This document shows positions 46,901-58,402 of a stretch of 64,000 nucleotides of DNA, piece after piece. The stretch spans positions 43,323,524 to 43,387,523 of the forward strand of contig NC_080670.1 in assembly GCF_030247195.1 (NCBI RefSeq), given 5' to 3'. The notes beneath the pieces are model-generated. The model was not told where the DNA came from. It searched no databases and was given only the letters and a program-made list of their open reading frames with translations. The translations under genes were made by a program, and so were the position numbers. Position 1 is the stretch's first letter. The number at the start of each line of letters is the position of its first letter. This DNA is from Topomyia yanbarensis (lineage: Eukaryota; Arthropoda; Insecta; Diptera; Culicidae).

Positions 46901-47067
46901 CTACGCTTCAATGGATGACGTCATCATCGACTATTTAAAGAATATCATTCCTAGAGCGACTTAATTCTCCCGTCGAACGTCGGGCCGTAAAGAACAGCAG
47001 TAGCAATCATGCATGTTGACAATGCGCTGCGATGAGTGCTGCATTTGATCACTGCTACCGCTGGGGG

Positions 47068-47180
47068 TGATCCGATGTAAATAGCGTGCGGCTGGAAGAG
47101 TTGGCAAACCTCAGTTGAAGCTGGCTAATTGTTCCATTCTGCATGTTATTATTGTTAAATTAAAAACCCTTTTAAGGGTT
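47068..47180 (+). repeat. Direct repeat, left copy
   Basis: GTGCGGCTGGAAGAG, GGCAAACCT, CTAATTGTTCCATT, GTTAAA and AAGCCCTT-like blocks recur at 47938-48045 in the same orientation. Confidence 0.8.
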
Positions 47181-47937
47181 ATAACAATAACACACAATAA
47201 AGAACAAATTGGAATATTTCCAATCATTGACAGCGATAATCCAATTGCGCAGTTTATATTCGTTATTTGTTGCTTGCGCGTATATTGACAATCTAAAATT
47301 TGCAACAATCTGTTATTTGTTTAAATTTATCCTTCCGAAACAATACAAAAATGTGCAGCTACTTAAAGTACATTTCCAGGCTGAAATTAGCTAAAACCTG
47401 TGATTTATTAAAAATAGTCTTTCGGAAACATAATCCAAAATTCTGCAATGTTTCAGAAAATTGGAGGATGTGGCAACACTGCCAGCTAGCGAAAGCCGTA
47501 CCACAGATAACAGACATTTAGGCTCGATTTGAACCGTGTGTAAATACCCGCTACTGAAATTCCGAATAAATCAGACGTCTGAAACACGTTTGGTAAACGT
47601 TTCTAGATGGCGCAGTGATCAATACAATGCAGTTAGAGTGCAGCTGTCAAACACGTGTAGCAAACAGTTGCGCAGATGGCAATAGTGAAACACGGATTTC
47701 CAACGTTTATCAAATTGAAAGTTTACACAGGGTTTTGAAGAAATTTTGTTCTAGCCTAAACGTCTGTTATCTGTGGCCGTACCAAAAAGAATCCGCAAAT
47801 ATTTTTTCGTTATTTTGCATGAAGGTAGTCCTTCCATCATCAGTGCGAAAGTGATAAAAGCCGATGTCACGTTTCAAGCTATCAGTATTTCATATTAGAA
47901 AGGAAAGGTTATTTATTTTCATTTCGAAATATTTATC
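47181..47937. other. No gene recognised
   Basis: Sequence between the two direct repeats. Short frames without domains. Confidence 0.4.
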
Positions 47938-48045
47938 TGATGTAAGTAACGTGCGGCTGGAAGAGATGGCAAACCTTTTTTTTACAGCTGACTAATTGTT
48001 CCATTATGCATTTTATTTTTGTTAAACCAAAAGCCCTTAGTTAGT
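47938..48045 (+). repeat. Direct repeat, right copy
   Basis: Second copy of the 47068 repeat, 870 bp downstream, with several substitutions and a T-run insertion. Confidence 0.8.
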
Positions 48046-48789
48046 TTAGTACTTTTCATTCCATAGCACGCGTGTTAGTGGATCTCACAAATAGTCCATT
48101 TCAGGATTCCAATGGTCCTTTTCAGGACTCCACAAAGAGATAATGTGAATGATTCCCTTAAAATGGTTCTTTTTAGGACTTCAAATATAGAACATTTTAG
48201 AGCTAATGTTAATTAAACCGCCGATTATATAAGGGCACATATTTTAAACTTTCTTCGTTTACGAATAATTTGATTCATGACCAGTTATTTTTCTATCGCG
48301 CTTGCAAACATTTGATTTGATAGCAGGTATTTAAAGATAGGGTAAGGGTTTGTTTGTGAGCATCATTAATTTATGTTCTCATTTCATGGATTTGAAACTT
48401 TTTTAAAACTTGAATTTATCACACTATAGGTTATCGATTTTAATTTAAATATTTAACAATTATCTCAAGAGAAGAATAGCATGACTGTGTGTAGTTCTGA
48501 AACAGTCGATGGCATTAAGGGGTTTTAATTTGGCCACGGATAATATTGCTTGCTCATAAAACTGGCTGCAATTTTAATGTCATCGTGGTCGTGTCTTGTA
48601 CACCACACTTAATTTTTTCCGATCTTTTTTAATACAAATAATTAAGCAGTCTTCATTTCGTCATATTCTGAATTGCACATATTTTGTCGGATGTAATTTT
48701 AAATATTCTTTGATTTGATGGCATTGTAAGGGAACACGTATCTGTCGGTTTATGCCAATCGAGTTGACATTTTTTAGACTGAGCAAACT
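48046..48789. other. No gene recognised
   Basis: AT-rich; nothing recognised. CCACGATGACATTAAAATTG-like sequence at 48570-48595 recalls the start of the 13.45-kb tandem unit in inverse orientation. Confidence 0.35.
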
Positions 48790-49282
48790 AATTTATTTGT
48801 TTATTTAGTGTTTATTTGATCAACTAGGAAACGAATCCACTGGGTCCTTAATGCGCGTGGGAAATACGCACGAGTGAGTCTGAGTGAATGATGACTTTTG
48901 TGGGATGCTGATGCTACTGCTGCTTCTGCTGACGATTCGGCTGGTGATGCCGACACTGCCGACGTGTTTGTGGAGGATGCTTGTGCAAACACGGTTTCTG
49001 CCAACGATGATGGCTGTACGAATGCGGATGCCGATGCTGTCGATGCTGTTGGGCCTCAAAGTAATCGCTCAAGAATGTATGATACACGAATCTAATACAC
49101 GGTTGCGCACTGTATGGGTAATTCTTTCTAACTCTCATCAGCACTATCATTCGTTGTCCCTTTCGGTGATCAAACGTGGTGAATATCTTAATCTGATAAC
49201 ATGCGCCGGGTAGTAGCTGTTACACCGCAATATTGGTAGCGTTGGTTGTACAGGGGGATGACATAGCAACCAAACATCCCGA
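48790..49282 (-). repeat. Putative 3' LTR of the BEL/Pao element
   Basis: Lies directly downstream (minus strand) of the integrase frame. It would begin with TGTTTGGTTGC just after a GGGTGGTTCGGGA purine-rich stretch and end near several AATAAA signals at 48790-48825. No second LTR is available for comparison because the 5' part of the element is missing, so the limits are inferred. Confidence 0.5.
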
Positions 49283-49315
49283 ACCACCCTGAAATTGCAC
49301 GATTTCAGTTGATTC

Positions 49316-50692
49316 TTACGGCTGATTACTAGCTTGCCCCTCATCTGCTGACGGTAGTGGTAGCAGACATATTTTGGTCACCGGTCGCGTCAGGTAACCA
49401 GTCGAAGTTCGTAGAGTGACGACTCGAACTACACCGCCGTCGCCTGGATGTATTTGGTGAATCCGTGCCAATTTCCATTTCATCGGTGGTTGGTTTTCAT
49501 CGACAGTGATGACAAGTCTGCCGGGCTCGATATTGATTGCTGGCTGCCAATTCTTCACTCGTGCCTGAAGCTGCGACAGATATTCGGTATGCCATCTGCG
49601 CCAAAAGTGTTGAAGCTGTTGCTGGATTAGCTGCCAGTGTGAGAGCCGGTTGGCTGGAACACTGTTATACTTCTTGTCGGGAAGTGCTTGTAGCCATGAT
49701 CCAACAAGATAGTGAGCTGGTGTGAGCGGTTGGAGATCTGTGGGGTCGTCCGAAAGCTGTGTGAGGGACCTGGAATTAAGACAACCTTCTACTTGGGCTA
49801 GAAGGGTTGTAAAATCTTCATAAGAGACGGAGGAATTGCCTAAGACACGGAGCAAGTGTTTCTTAGCGGAGCGTACTGCGGCTGCCCATAGTCCGCCGAA
49901 GTGAGGGGCGGCAGGGGGGTTAAAGTGCCATGTGATGCCATTGTTGCTGCACTCTTTCTGAATTGCTTCGTGGTGTTTGCGGTCTCGTAAGTTACGAAGG
50001 AGTTCTGCTATACCGTTGCATGCACCGACAAAGTTAGTTCCATTGTCGGAATAAATATCCGAACATTCTCCTCTCCGTGCCGTTAACCTTCGTAGAGCTT
50101 GGATGAACCTTGCAGTAGACAAGTCGGAAACCAACTCTAAATGTACTGCCTTCGTACAGAAGCAGATAAACACCGCTACGTAAGCCTTCGTTGATCCCTT
50201 CCGGTAGCCTTGGCGAATATATACAGGACCAAAATAATCGACGCCTGTAGTAGTGAATGGACGAGCAGCGGTGATTCTTGGTGCAGGTAATTGAGCCATG
50301 AATTGTTGTTGAAGTTTCGGTTTAGCTCGGTAACACATTAGACAACGATGAATTGTTAAACGGCATAGATTTCGCCCTCCAAGTGGCCAAAAACGTAATC
50401 GAATTGAGTTAAACAGGAGTTGATGACCCGCATGCAAGAGTGTTTTGTGATAGCTGCTGGCGAGAAGCTTTGAGAATTTATGGTTTCCTGGAATTACCAT
50501 AGGATGTTTAGTTTCTTCGGGAATGTGAACCGGTTCGTTGGTGAAAAGTGCCTTGAGCTCCTTGGTAAAGGCCTCCTGCTGGACCAGCTGAACGAGACAC
50601 ATTTCTGCTTCGCTTAGTTCCTGGGTGGTAAGTGGTAAAGGCCGCAATTTTCCTTTGCTCTCGTGCGAAGGTTTCTTAAATATCTCCGGCAA
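49316..50692 (-). pseudogene. BEL/Pao integrase and C-terminal domain
   Basis: About 458 codons. The N-terminal His-Cys zinc region is followed by a retroviral-type integrase core with DYFGP (first Asp), SDNGTNF (second Asp) and the Glu-bearing helix after HFGGLWAAAV. After it comes the DUF5641-type C-terminal domain typical of Pao/BEL polyproteins (FWRRWHTEYL, QPGRLV-like, WKLARI). The frame itself has no stop, but it connects to the RNase H region only through frameshifts near 50690 and 50890. In the family this enzyme inserts the reverse-transcribed DNA. Confidence 0.92.
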
Positions 50693-50803
50693 TATGCTGT
50701 AACACGAATGAGTTGTGTATATTCAGAAAATTGTTCAAAATACCAATCGTTGAACGTTTTCACAGGAACTACCACAGCTACGACAGTTTTCCTTCTCTCC
50801 ATT

Positions 50804-51945
50804 TCATGTGTATCTGATTCTGGTAGAGTTCCTGATTGCGTTGGCCATGAATTCCAACCTTCGACCAGCCATAATGGACCATCCCACCATGCTGAATCTA
50901 TAAATAATTTGGCCCGGATCTAACCCACGGGAGAGTTGATCCGCTGGATTCTGAATCCCTGGTACATGCCTCCAATGACAGTTCTGGGTAGAGAGTTGAA
51001 TGAATGAGACACGATGTGCTACAAACGTCGTCCAGGTATTCGGTGGCTGTACGAGCCATTGTAGAACCGTTTTGGAATCCGTCAAAAAAAAAAACGATTC
51101 ACATGTCAGGTTGAGAGATTTCGTCATCTTCTGATGCAGTTCTACCGCCAGCTGTGCTCCACACAGCTCTAACCGGGGAATCGTCTGACGCTTGAGTGGT
51201 GCAACTCGAGATTTGGACGAGATGAGCGACGCCATGACTTGTGCCTTGCTGTCTTCAGAACGCAAATAGATGCAGGCACCGTGTGCCCTTTCCGATGGAT
51301 CCGAAAATGAGTGTAGTTGAAACGAAATCGCATTGTGATAAGCAACGAATCGAGGAATACGAATTTCATCCAAATTGGGGAATTGAGCATAGAAATCCGT
51401 CCAAGAGTCTACTAACGATGACGGCACATTATCGTCCCAGTCTAATGCCTTCTGTGCTGTATCCTTGAGCTCCCAAATTTGCTGCATAAACATCTTCGCC
51501 TTCGTTACGACGGGTCCGACTAGCCCCAATGGATGAAACACCTTCGCGATACAGGAAAGCACCTTCCGTTTAGTTGGCGCAACCGCCTGAACCTCCTCGA
51601 ATTGGATCTTAAACCTGAATGTATCCGTACGAGGCTCCCAAACCAAACCCAAAGTTTTCACCATTCGTTCGGCATCAAAATCGACATCGTTCTCGAAAGG
51701 AGGAGCCAGATTATCTTCAACGACTCCTACAAGAGCGTCTTCATTGTTCGAAACCCATTTGCGTAACCGAAATTCTCCCGTTCGCAGCAATTCATCAAGT
51801 TCACTTCGGATGATCTTTGCTTCCTCCACGTCGTTTGCTCCAGTGATAACATCATCCATGTAGACGTCCTTAGCAATCCGTTCAGCCGCCAGAGGAAAGG
51901 TGCATTCCTTTCCTTTCTTGAGAACTGTAAAGACATGGTGTGTGA
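50804..51945 (-). pseudogene. BEL/Pao RT end, A17-type region and RNase H
   Basis: Begins just before the YMDD catalytic box at about 51857, so most of the RT, the protease and gag are missing. It proceeds through the Pao-type connection region (LGLVWEP, FHPLGLVGP) to a RNase H-like fold (FSDPSERAHGA, then LELCGAQLAVEL and FFLTDSKTVLQW). A frameshift near 50890 leaves the last codons in a false frame; a further intermediate frame covers 50614-50890. The 5' break lies at the start of the foldback composite at 51957. Confidence 0.9.
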
Positions 51946-52675
51946 TTATGCTTGTCCTACACGAAGAACCAAAATTCGGCTCAGATGCGAAAACCTTAGT
52001 TGATTTACTGAATTGAATTAGTTATTATTTAGGACAACTAAGCAAATTTTCAATTTGCTGATTTTGATTAGTTGTTCTCGATCTTCCTGAAAAGAGCTAA
52101 AATGCTAGTTGGAATTTCTGTTTTCTCTGCTGATTTGGCGAGAAAATGATGCTGTCACTTTTAGCGAAGACACATACTCCATCTTCTCAACTAAATTTTG
52201 TGCTGAATTTCGTGCTATTTTCTGTTATTTCAACTAATATATACTCTAAATTCAAAACTTTTTGGCATTAAAAATATCTAGTTATTTAGTTGAATTCCTG
52301 AAAAAATATTTTAATTTTAGGGAGGTTGCTTTGTTCAATCTAGTTTTTTCCTCAGTTGATTTCAACAAATGTCAGTTTTGAATTTAAGCCATTCTGTTTT
52401 TAAATTTAAAATTTTTCGTAGTTAAATTTAGAATGTCAATTTTTTAAATTTACGACAGCTTTGGTTAAATTTGGCGTTTTTTCTACTGATTTAATAAAAT
52501 TCCTGTTTTTAAGACTTATATTTCGACATTAATTTGATTCAGTTGAAGTCCTTTAGAATAAAATCTATATGGGTATTTTCGAAATGGATTTGACGAGGGT
52601 ATCGGAGGACAATGTTTAGCATCATTTTTAAATCCAAAATGGCGACTTCCGGTTTAACCAAATTTTCTTTAAGAG

Positions 52676-53382
52676 GGAGGGGGGGGTTAAAGGTTTCAGC
52701 GCAAAAAAACACTTTTTTGCGAATTTTTTTAGAACAATGTTTGTAGCGAATTGATCAAAACTTTTGTACATTATAGTGTATTTTTTCAACATGCTGTAAT
52801 TTTTCTAGGCAAAACTATCGACAAGCAACTCGGTGACGAAGCTTTTTGTCTCTGGAAAATAAACATGATTTGCGGTGTTACCTGCCATTCAAAAACTACT
52901 CACCCGATTTATTTCAAACTTTGCATACACATTCTATGTAAAAAGTATCTAACTACTACGTTGAGTTTTTGAGATAATTTTTCGATTAAAGGGGTGTTTA
53001 TTAATAAAAAGGCGGAATTTTTCGCGAAACGAAAGAAAAATTAAATGAGTAAAAAACCCCTAATTGAAAATTTATCTTAAAAACTCTACGTAGGAGTCAG
53101 GTATTTTTTTAATAGAATGTTTATGCAAAGTCTGAAAGAAATCGGTTGAGTAGTTTTTGAATGGCAGGTAACACCGCAAATTATGTTTTTCCAGAGGCGT
53201 TCTATAAAAAGCTTCGTCACCGAGTCGTTTGTCGATATTTTTGCATAGAAAAATTATAACATGTTATAGAAATAATTCACTGTGATGTATTAAAGTTCAA
53301 TCAATTCGCTTCAAGCTAAGTTTTATTTTTTTTTTAAAAGTGTTTTTTTTTCATGCTGAAACCTTTCCACCCCCCCCCCCCG
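52676..53382. mobile_element. Foldback element with ~330-bp arms
   Basis: Left arm (52676-53005) and right arm (53050-53382) are inverted copies. Matching blocks include GTTAAAGGTTTCAGC, AGCGAATTGATCAAAAC, GGCAAAACTATCGACAA, ACGAAGCTTTTTGTC, GGTGTTACCTGCCATTC and AACACCCC. The spacer is about 45 bp. Both ends have G/C homopolymer runs. Non-coding. Confidence 0.88.
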
Positions 53383-53397
53383 TCCTTCTACAAATAC

Positions 53398-53435
53398 TGC
53401 GACGCGGAGGGACGTACACGTCCCTCCGCGTCGCA
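53398..53435. repeat. Perfect GC-rich 38-bp palindrome
   Basis: The 18-bp arm TGCGACGCGGAGGGACGT is followed by AC and its exact reverse complement. It stands out from AT-rich surroundings and abuts the foldback element. Confidence 0.95.
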
Positions 53436-53943
53436 ATGTTTTTAAGGATGTAAGGAGTATAACTAGCACAAAAAATATGTGAATTTGTTGATTACTAAAC
53501 AATTAAAACTCGAAAATCTCGTTTTTTACAATAAATTCGGCTGTGTCTGAACTAAAAGTCCTAGAGACTCAAACATTTTTTTTGAAAGTATCAAACATTG
53601 AACTAAATAATATATTTTTTGCAGAATTTTTCGTAGGTCAGTTTTTTCGAAAAAATGCGCATAAAACTCCATTAACGAGAGTTTTTGGGGTCACTGATTA
53701 CGATTCTGATGCCAGGATTCGAAAATTCAAAATGGCGCCTACAAAATGGCAACCATTTTTACGAATTTGGCAAATTTTGTTACCGTCAGTATAAAACTCG
53801 TTTCACGGTTTTTTTGGGTCTCATAGTCGTTATACTGGATCCGCATTTTGAATTTTACATTTTTGACGTGAGAATCAGAAACCTATATAAAGCTAAAAAT
53901 AACAGTATTAACAATGAAAAAAAAAAACTCGCGTCGCAAAGGG
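53398..53943. mobile_element. Possible piggyBac-like remnant
   Basis: The right end CGCGTCGCAAAGGG is followed by TTAA (53944-53947); read inward it is CCCTTTGCGACGCG, the style of a TTAA-targeting element. The left side begins TGCGACGCGG, as if the CCCTT tip and TTAA had been lost at the junction with the foldback. A 200-bp interior contains ATGGCG motifs but no transposase. Confidence 0.5.
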
Positions 53944-54003
53944 TTAACCCAATCAAGATGAAAAACTCGCGTCGCAAAGGGTTAACCCAATCAAGATGAA
54001 TAT
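53928..54003. repeat. Two 38-bp tandem units with TTAA
   Basis: CTCGCGTCGCAAAGGGTTAA plus CCCAATCAAGATGAAAAA occurs twice in tandem, duplicating the putative element end and its TTAA. Confidence 0.9.
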
Positions 54004-54288
54004 AATTCTGTAACTCATTCAGTATAGTTGTTTTCGAATAGGATTGATGAATATTTGCGAGAATTTTTCCTTGGTTCCTAACCTTGGCTTATAACAATTT
54101 CTTGTTAGGAATATATTCCCGTGAATGGGATCTAAAAACGTAACGCACAAACTTTGACAAATATTCCTTATTTGAATCTTTCATAATTTCTGGATTAATC
54201 ACATAAAACCCCAAACAACATCGACCTCTAATACCTATTCGTCACCTCCATTTCGAAAAAACTGTGATTAGATTATAGAATTTCACTT

Positions 54289-54640
54289 AACTTACACGCA
54301 CAAAAAAGATTTGTAGTTTCAATACAAATATGGATTAAATTCAATAATAAAATTATTGGTCGGGAGACAATAAATTTATTTATTTTGATTTCAATAAAAT
54401 ATATTTATTGTTTCAAAAAAAATATTATTCCATTTTTTAATAAATATTTTATTGAAATTAAAACAAAATTACTGATATTAAAAATGATTTGATTGAAAAC
54501 AAAATTTTATTGTTGTTGCGATAAAAAAAAATATTTTCAGACCAATAAGTTTATTATTTGAAGTAATAAACAATAAACGATAGGATTCAATAACACATAT
54601 TTTTGGTTTAAATGCGCTTAATTTTTCTGCGTGTAAAGTT
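54289..54640. mobile_element. AT-rich MITE, AACTTACACGCA termini
   Basis: Left AACTTACACGCACAAAAAAG and, inward from the right, AACTTTACACGCAGAAAAAT. The interior is ~85% AT with AATAAATTTATT-like motifs; non-coding. Confidence 0.75.
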
Positions 54641-55256
54641 CCCAACTTGTATTTTAGAATGGCGTAAAACATCTGTCTCTGGAAACAACTCATCCGAACC
54701 ATTCCTAGAATAACCTTAATGATTAGGTTTTTCCGAACTTCGTTAAAACGAAAGTCGCCATTTTTAATTTTGAAATGGCGCTAAACATCAACCATCGACA
54801 CTCACTCGTCGGTCATTTTTAAAAATTTCCTATACTGATCGTGCTGCAAAAATTTTTGATTAACTGGGAGTCGCCATCTTGGATTTCAAAATGGCGCTTA
54901 ACATCCACCCCTGACACATCTTATACGTAGGGAACTAAACGGACGTAAACATGCTAAATAAATACATTCTGCGAATATACTACAGTTGTTTCACTGACAT
55001 TAAGTCTTCTTTCTTGACAATACATACATTGCCACAATTTCACTCCACCACGCCAGAATATAAGAGAAAAATAAAAACTTACCACCATTTTCAACCAAAA
55101 TACTACACTTTTCGTGGACAATTTCATGCAACATTAACATATTTTGTGCAAAAATCTGCCACAATACCAATTACTAACAATTTTTTTTCACTCAAGTGAA
55201 TTTGACATGAGCATGGTTACGACATGGTTATAAAATTCAGTGAAGGTTTTTGTTAT
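54641..55256. other. ATGGCG-type repeats, no gene
   Basis: Two related segments at about 54765-54800 and 54885-54925 (AAATGGCGCT-AACATC-ACC). The rest is AT-rich. Confidence 0.4.
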
Positions 55257-55666
55257 TCGCCGTGCTGAATTTTCACAGCATATATACACAGCCCCGAAAT
55301 AAAAAAAAATAGCATTCTCTATCTATTTGGTTGAGAATGCTGTTTTCATTCCTAAATTCAACCGCAAACAACGTTGAAAATGCAAATTTTATTTTTAGTT
55401 TTTGTTTTGCTGGATTGTGTCCTGGATTTTATTTAACTAAAACCTTCTCTTAAAAACAAAATCTTAATTTGAAAAATAAAAGCTGAATTTTAACTAAATC
55501 GCTTGTTATTTTTAGGAATTTGTTGTTAAATTCAACTAATTTGAAAACAGAAATAGGATTTAGCACTAGAGCTGATTTCTATCATTCCGTGTAGCCACTA
55601 CAAATTGTATGGCAGTATTACTCATCTAGAATTTCTTACCAGTTAAGCCTGTCGACTGTTTTGATG

Positions 55667-56672
55667 TATTTTTCAATGGATTTTCGGCTATTTCAGTCAT
55701 GTACTGCAGCACAAACGATGTATTTTTATGTTTTCCGACGTTTCGACAATTTATAGTGCCTTCTTCACAGGAATCTTGAATTTAATTCAACGGTCTTCTA
55801 TGTGTTTGTGTATACAGCGTATCACACTTAATTTAAATTACTGGTTACAGTAAATTTTTACTGGGGTTTTAAACAGCAAACCGTTCGGTAATCAATTCAG
55901 TAAAACAATTCGGTTTCCGAACTCTCCGCAATCCAGATTAGGAATCTTTACCCAAAGGGAGGGCGCGACACGCTGCCATAATCTGGCCCTATTTGCATTG
56001 ATTATAATTCGCTTGTTCCGATCAATTCCCGAGCGGAGCCGTGGTGGTGTGCGGAGGCTTGTGAAAGCACCTGCCACCATCCGTTCCATCCAAACGTCAA
56101 AAAATACTGGTCAGTCAGCAGTTTTCTCTGAAAATGGCGACTTGACAGATGATTTGCTGTACCTGTTTTGTAAGTTTTAACGAGGTTCGGTAATGTTGGA
56201 ACAATTTTGCCGAACAATCAGTCAGTGTTTTACTGGATAATGTTTATGTACCGAAAAAAACAGAAGTGCTAATAAATTCAGTGAAAAATATTGCGGGTTT
56301 CAGCAAATTATTCGAAAAATTACTGAAAAACGCTAATAAATGAAAACTTTACCGCAATTTTTTAATCAATTTGCTGACAGCTCCGTAAAAATATGACTTT
56401 ACTGTGCAAGTCGTCAAAAAAAAATTACTGAACAACTTTTGGCTGGCTTAGTGTGTAAATGTCCAGTTTTGTATGCGGAAAGTATCGTCCTATTTTAATT
56501 TAAAACATATGTGGTATGATTGATATTTAACAATGGTTGTACAAACGGTGAATGACTTATAGCATTAGCACTATTTTACTTTCTCTAACAGCTTTTTTGA
56601 TTTTTTTTAACATAAACATCGTTTGTGCTGTAGTACATGACTGAAATAACCGAGAATCCATTGAAAAACAAT
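55667..56672. mobile_element. Foldback element with ~60-bp termini
   Basis: TTTTCAATGGATT, TTTCAGTCATGTACT and CAGCACAAACGATGT at 55670-55725 recur inverted at 56610-56672. Further inside, CAGTAAA / TTTTTAC and TTCGGTAAT blocks also pair (about 55845-55910 with 56180-56410), so a second foldback may be nested in it. It carries the 149-bp segment below. Confidence 0.75.
55933..56081. repeat. 149-bp near-identical segment, copy 1
   Basis: From CCAGATTAGGAATC to CACCTGCCACCATC. Differs from 58203-58351 at two positions only, without indels. Open on both strands. Confidence 0.95.
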
Positions 56673-58202
56673 TTCTTATTTTTTTTTAAAGTTCCTTCGC
56701 GGCGACCATGAGATTTCTGGAACCAATTTAATAGCTTTTAAAATCAGCTATTTCATGTACAATAAAAAAATTTATTTAAAAGATTATTTAATTTTTTTCA
56801 ATCGAAAAACTTACTTTAACGTTAAGCAGGATTGGGAAAAAGGTTGATTTTCAAGGTGTCTCGTACCTGGGAACATTTTATATAAGTTTAACCATTTCCT
56901 CATCATTTTGCCATCATCGACAAAATTATACGTCTTTCTAATACCATTACAACGCTATATAGAACACTCGATATGCTTTCACTGACAACAATTTACGGCT
57001 TAACGAAAAATATGTCGCATACCCGGATGCATTACCTTAGTGAAAAGGATTCCGAGTATTTTCGGAATGCTGCTCGCAATATTTCATTCTGCTACTTTCG
57101 TTGCCCTGGTGACGTCTTCCTTACATCACGAAACACATTGATCGAGATCAAACAGGCATCGTGTGGGCCGGAGCATCGTCAAAAAAATGCAGCCCAATGT
57201 CAGTGAAGACAAGCTCTGTAAAATATGCAAAATAATTCCTCCATACGCCATTGCGCTCGCGGTTGCCACTTTTTGCGTCATTCTGGAAGAATTTCCATCT
57301 TCCGGAGAGAACTCACCTCCCTGGATCGGCAAAGTGGTCTGGTACCCTGTACAGTGAATGTAGCGCAGCACAACCTTTTGATAATAATCTTCTGGTCATG
57401 GCTGCGGGAGGTGGCTTTCCATCACACAGGAGAGCACACATTCTCGTAAGCGTGCTGAAGAATGCCTTTCTATCACACTTTCCTACGGAGAGGCAAACAA
57501 CTTTTTAACGACCTTAGCGCCACTTGGTTCTACCCAAGCAGCGCGGGAGTTCGGTGCGAGTAGGGTATCGCGGTTGTCTACGCGGGGAGTCTTGGGTGTG
57601 CACAATTTATGTAAATTAATTTCTTAACTCTCCTATCGCTGTGGGAGGATGCCATTACTAGGTGGAGTGCGCTTTAATACCTGCTCGTTTGTTCATATGA
57701 AATCTTTTTGTTTCGTTTTTTTGTAAAATAAATTCAATGCAATTTTGCCAACTCATTTGCTAGAGGAAACAACCAGGCAGCAGTGTTCATAAATTGTAGG
57801 CTAAGTGAATATAAATTCCACAGCCTTTCCGTGACACATTGAACTACCGCGGCTGCATCTCGCAGTGCCGTTAAATTTCTGCACGTCCCAAATCCATTTT
57901 CGCGATAACAATCTGCGATTGAGCTGCTGCAGCGACTTCTTCCGCGATCGTGTGCGACATTCTTGAACCCCACTTACTGACCCACTTTCGATCGCCAAAG
58001 GAGGAGCGATCGACAAAAAGTGTCCTCTCACTTTGCGCTACATTCGGGCTGTGGTGCAGTTTGTAGAATGTAGAACATCTTTTTTGTCTCTGCCTGTCCG
58101 CGCCGTTCCACAAAATCGTGTTCCAGCGAGCAGCCGTCCTGCTCGAGTCCTACGCGTGGCCAAAACGGTACAACATCCCGCGCTGGCTGGAGATCGGCAA
58201 CT
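56673..58202. other. No gene recognised
   Basis: AT-rich to about 57500; GC-richer from 57840. No domain recognised in the short frames on either strand. Confidence 0.4.
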
Positions 58203-58402
58203 CCAGATTAGGAATCTTTACCCAAAGGGAGGGCGCGACACGCTGCCATAATCTGGCCCTATTTGCATTTATTATAATTCGCTTGTTCCGATCAATTCCC
58301 GAGCGGAGCCGCGGTGGTGTGCGGAGGCTTGTGAAAGCACCTGCCACCATCTTTGGAACCGGGGCCCGGGAACGTGGTTCTCGTGCGGCTGCGTGGCGGT
58401 AA
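58118..58402 (+). other. 94-codon frame through a GC-rich patch, unidentified
   Basis: Met-initiated frame of 94 codons whose second half is the 149-bp repeated segment. The first 28 codons (MFQRAAVLLESYAWPKRYNI and onward) are GC-rich and could be a coding relic, but I recognise no family. The opposite strand is also open. Confidence 0.25.
58203..58351. repeat. 149-bp near-identical segment, copy 2
   Basis: Second copy in the same orientation, exactly 2270 bp after copy 1. Flanks differ completely and are GC-rich. Confidence 0.95.

Larger units (their letters stand above)
51957..55594. mobile_element. Composite foldback element with nested insertions
   Basis: Left terminus CTACACGAAGAACC and, inward from the right, CTACACGGAATGAT, with GCTC blocks at matching distance. 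Both arms are rich in AACTAAATT-type motifs. Inside lie the 52676-53382 foldback, a piggyBac-like end, a MITE at 54289-54640, and an ATGGCG-type inverted pair (about 52590-52660 and 54845-54930). Ends are inferred from limited similarity. Confidence 0.5.

Noticed and set aside
48884..49213. Plus and minus frames over the CTG/GAT-rich stretch
   Set aside because: They lie in the putative LTR and reflect its composition; no family is recognised.
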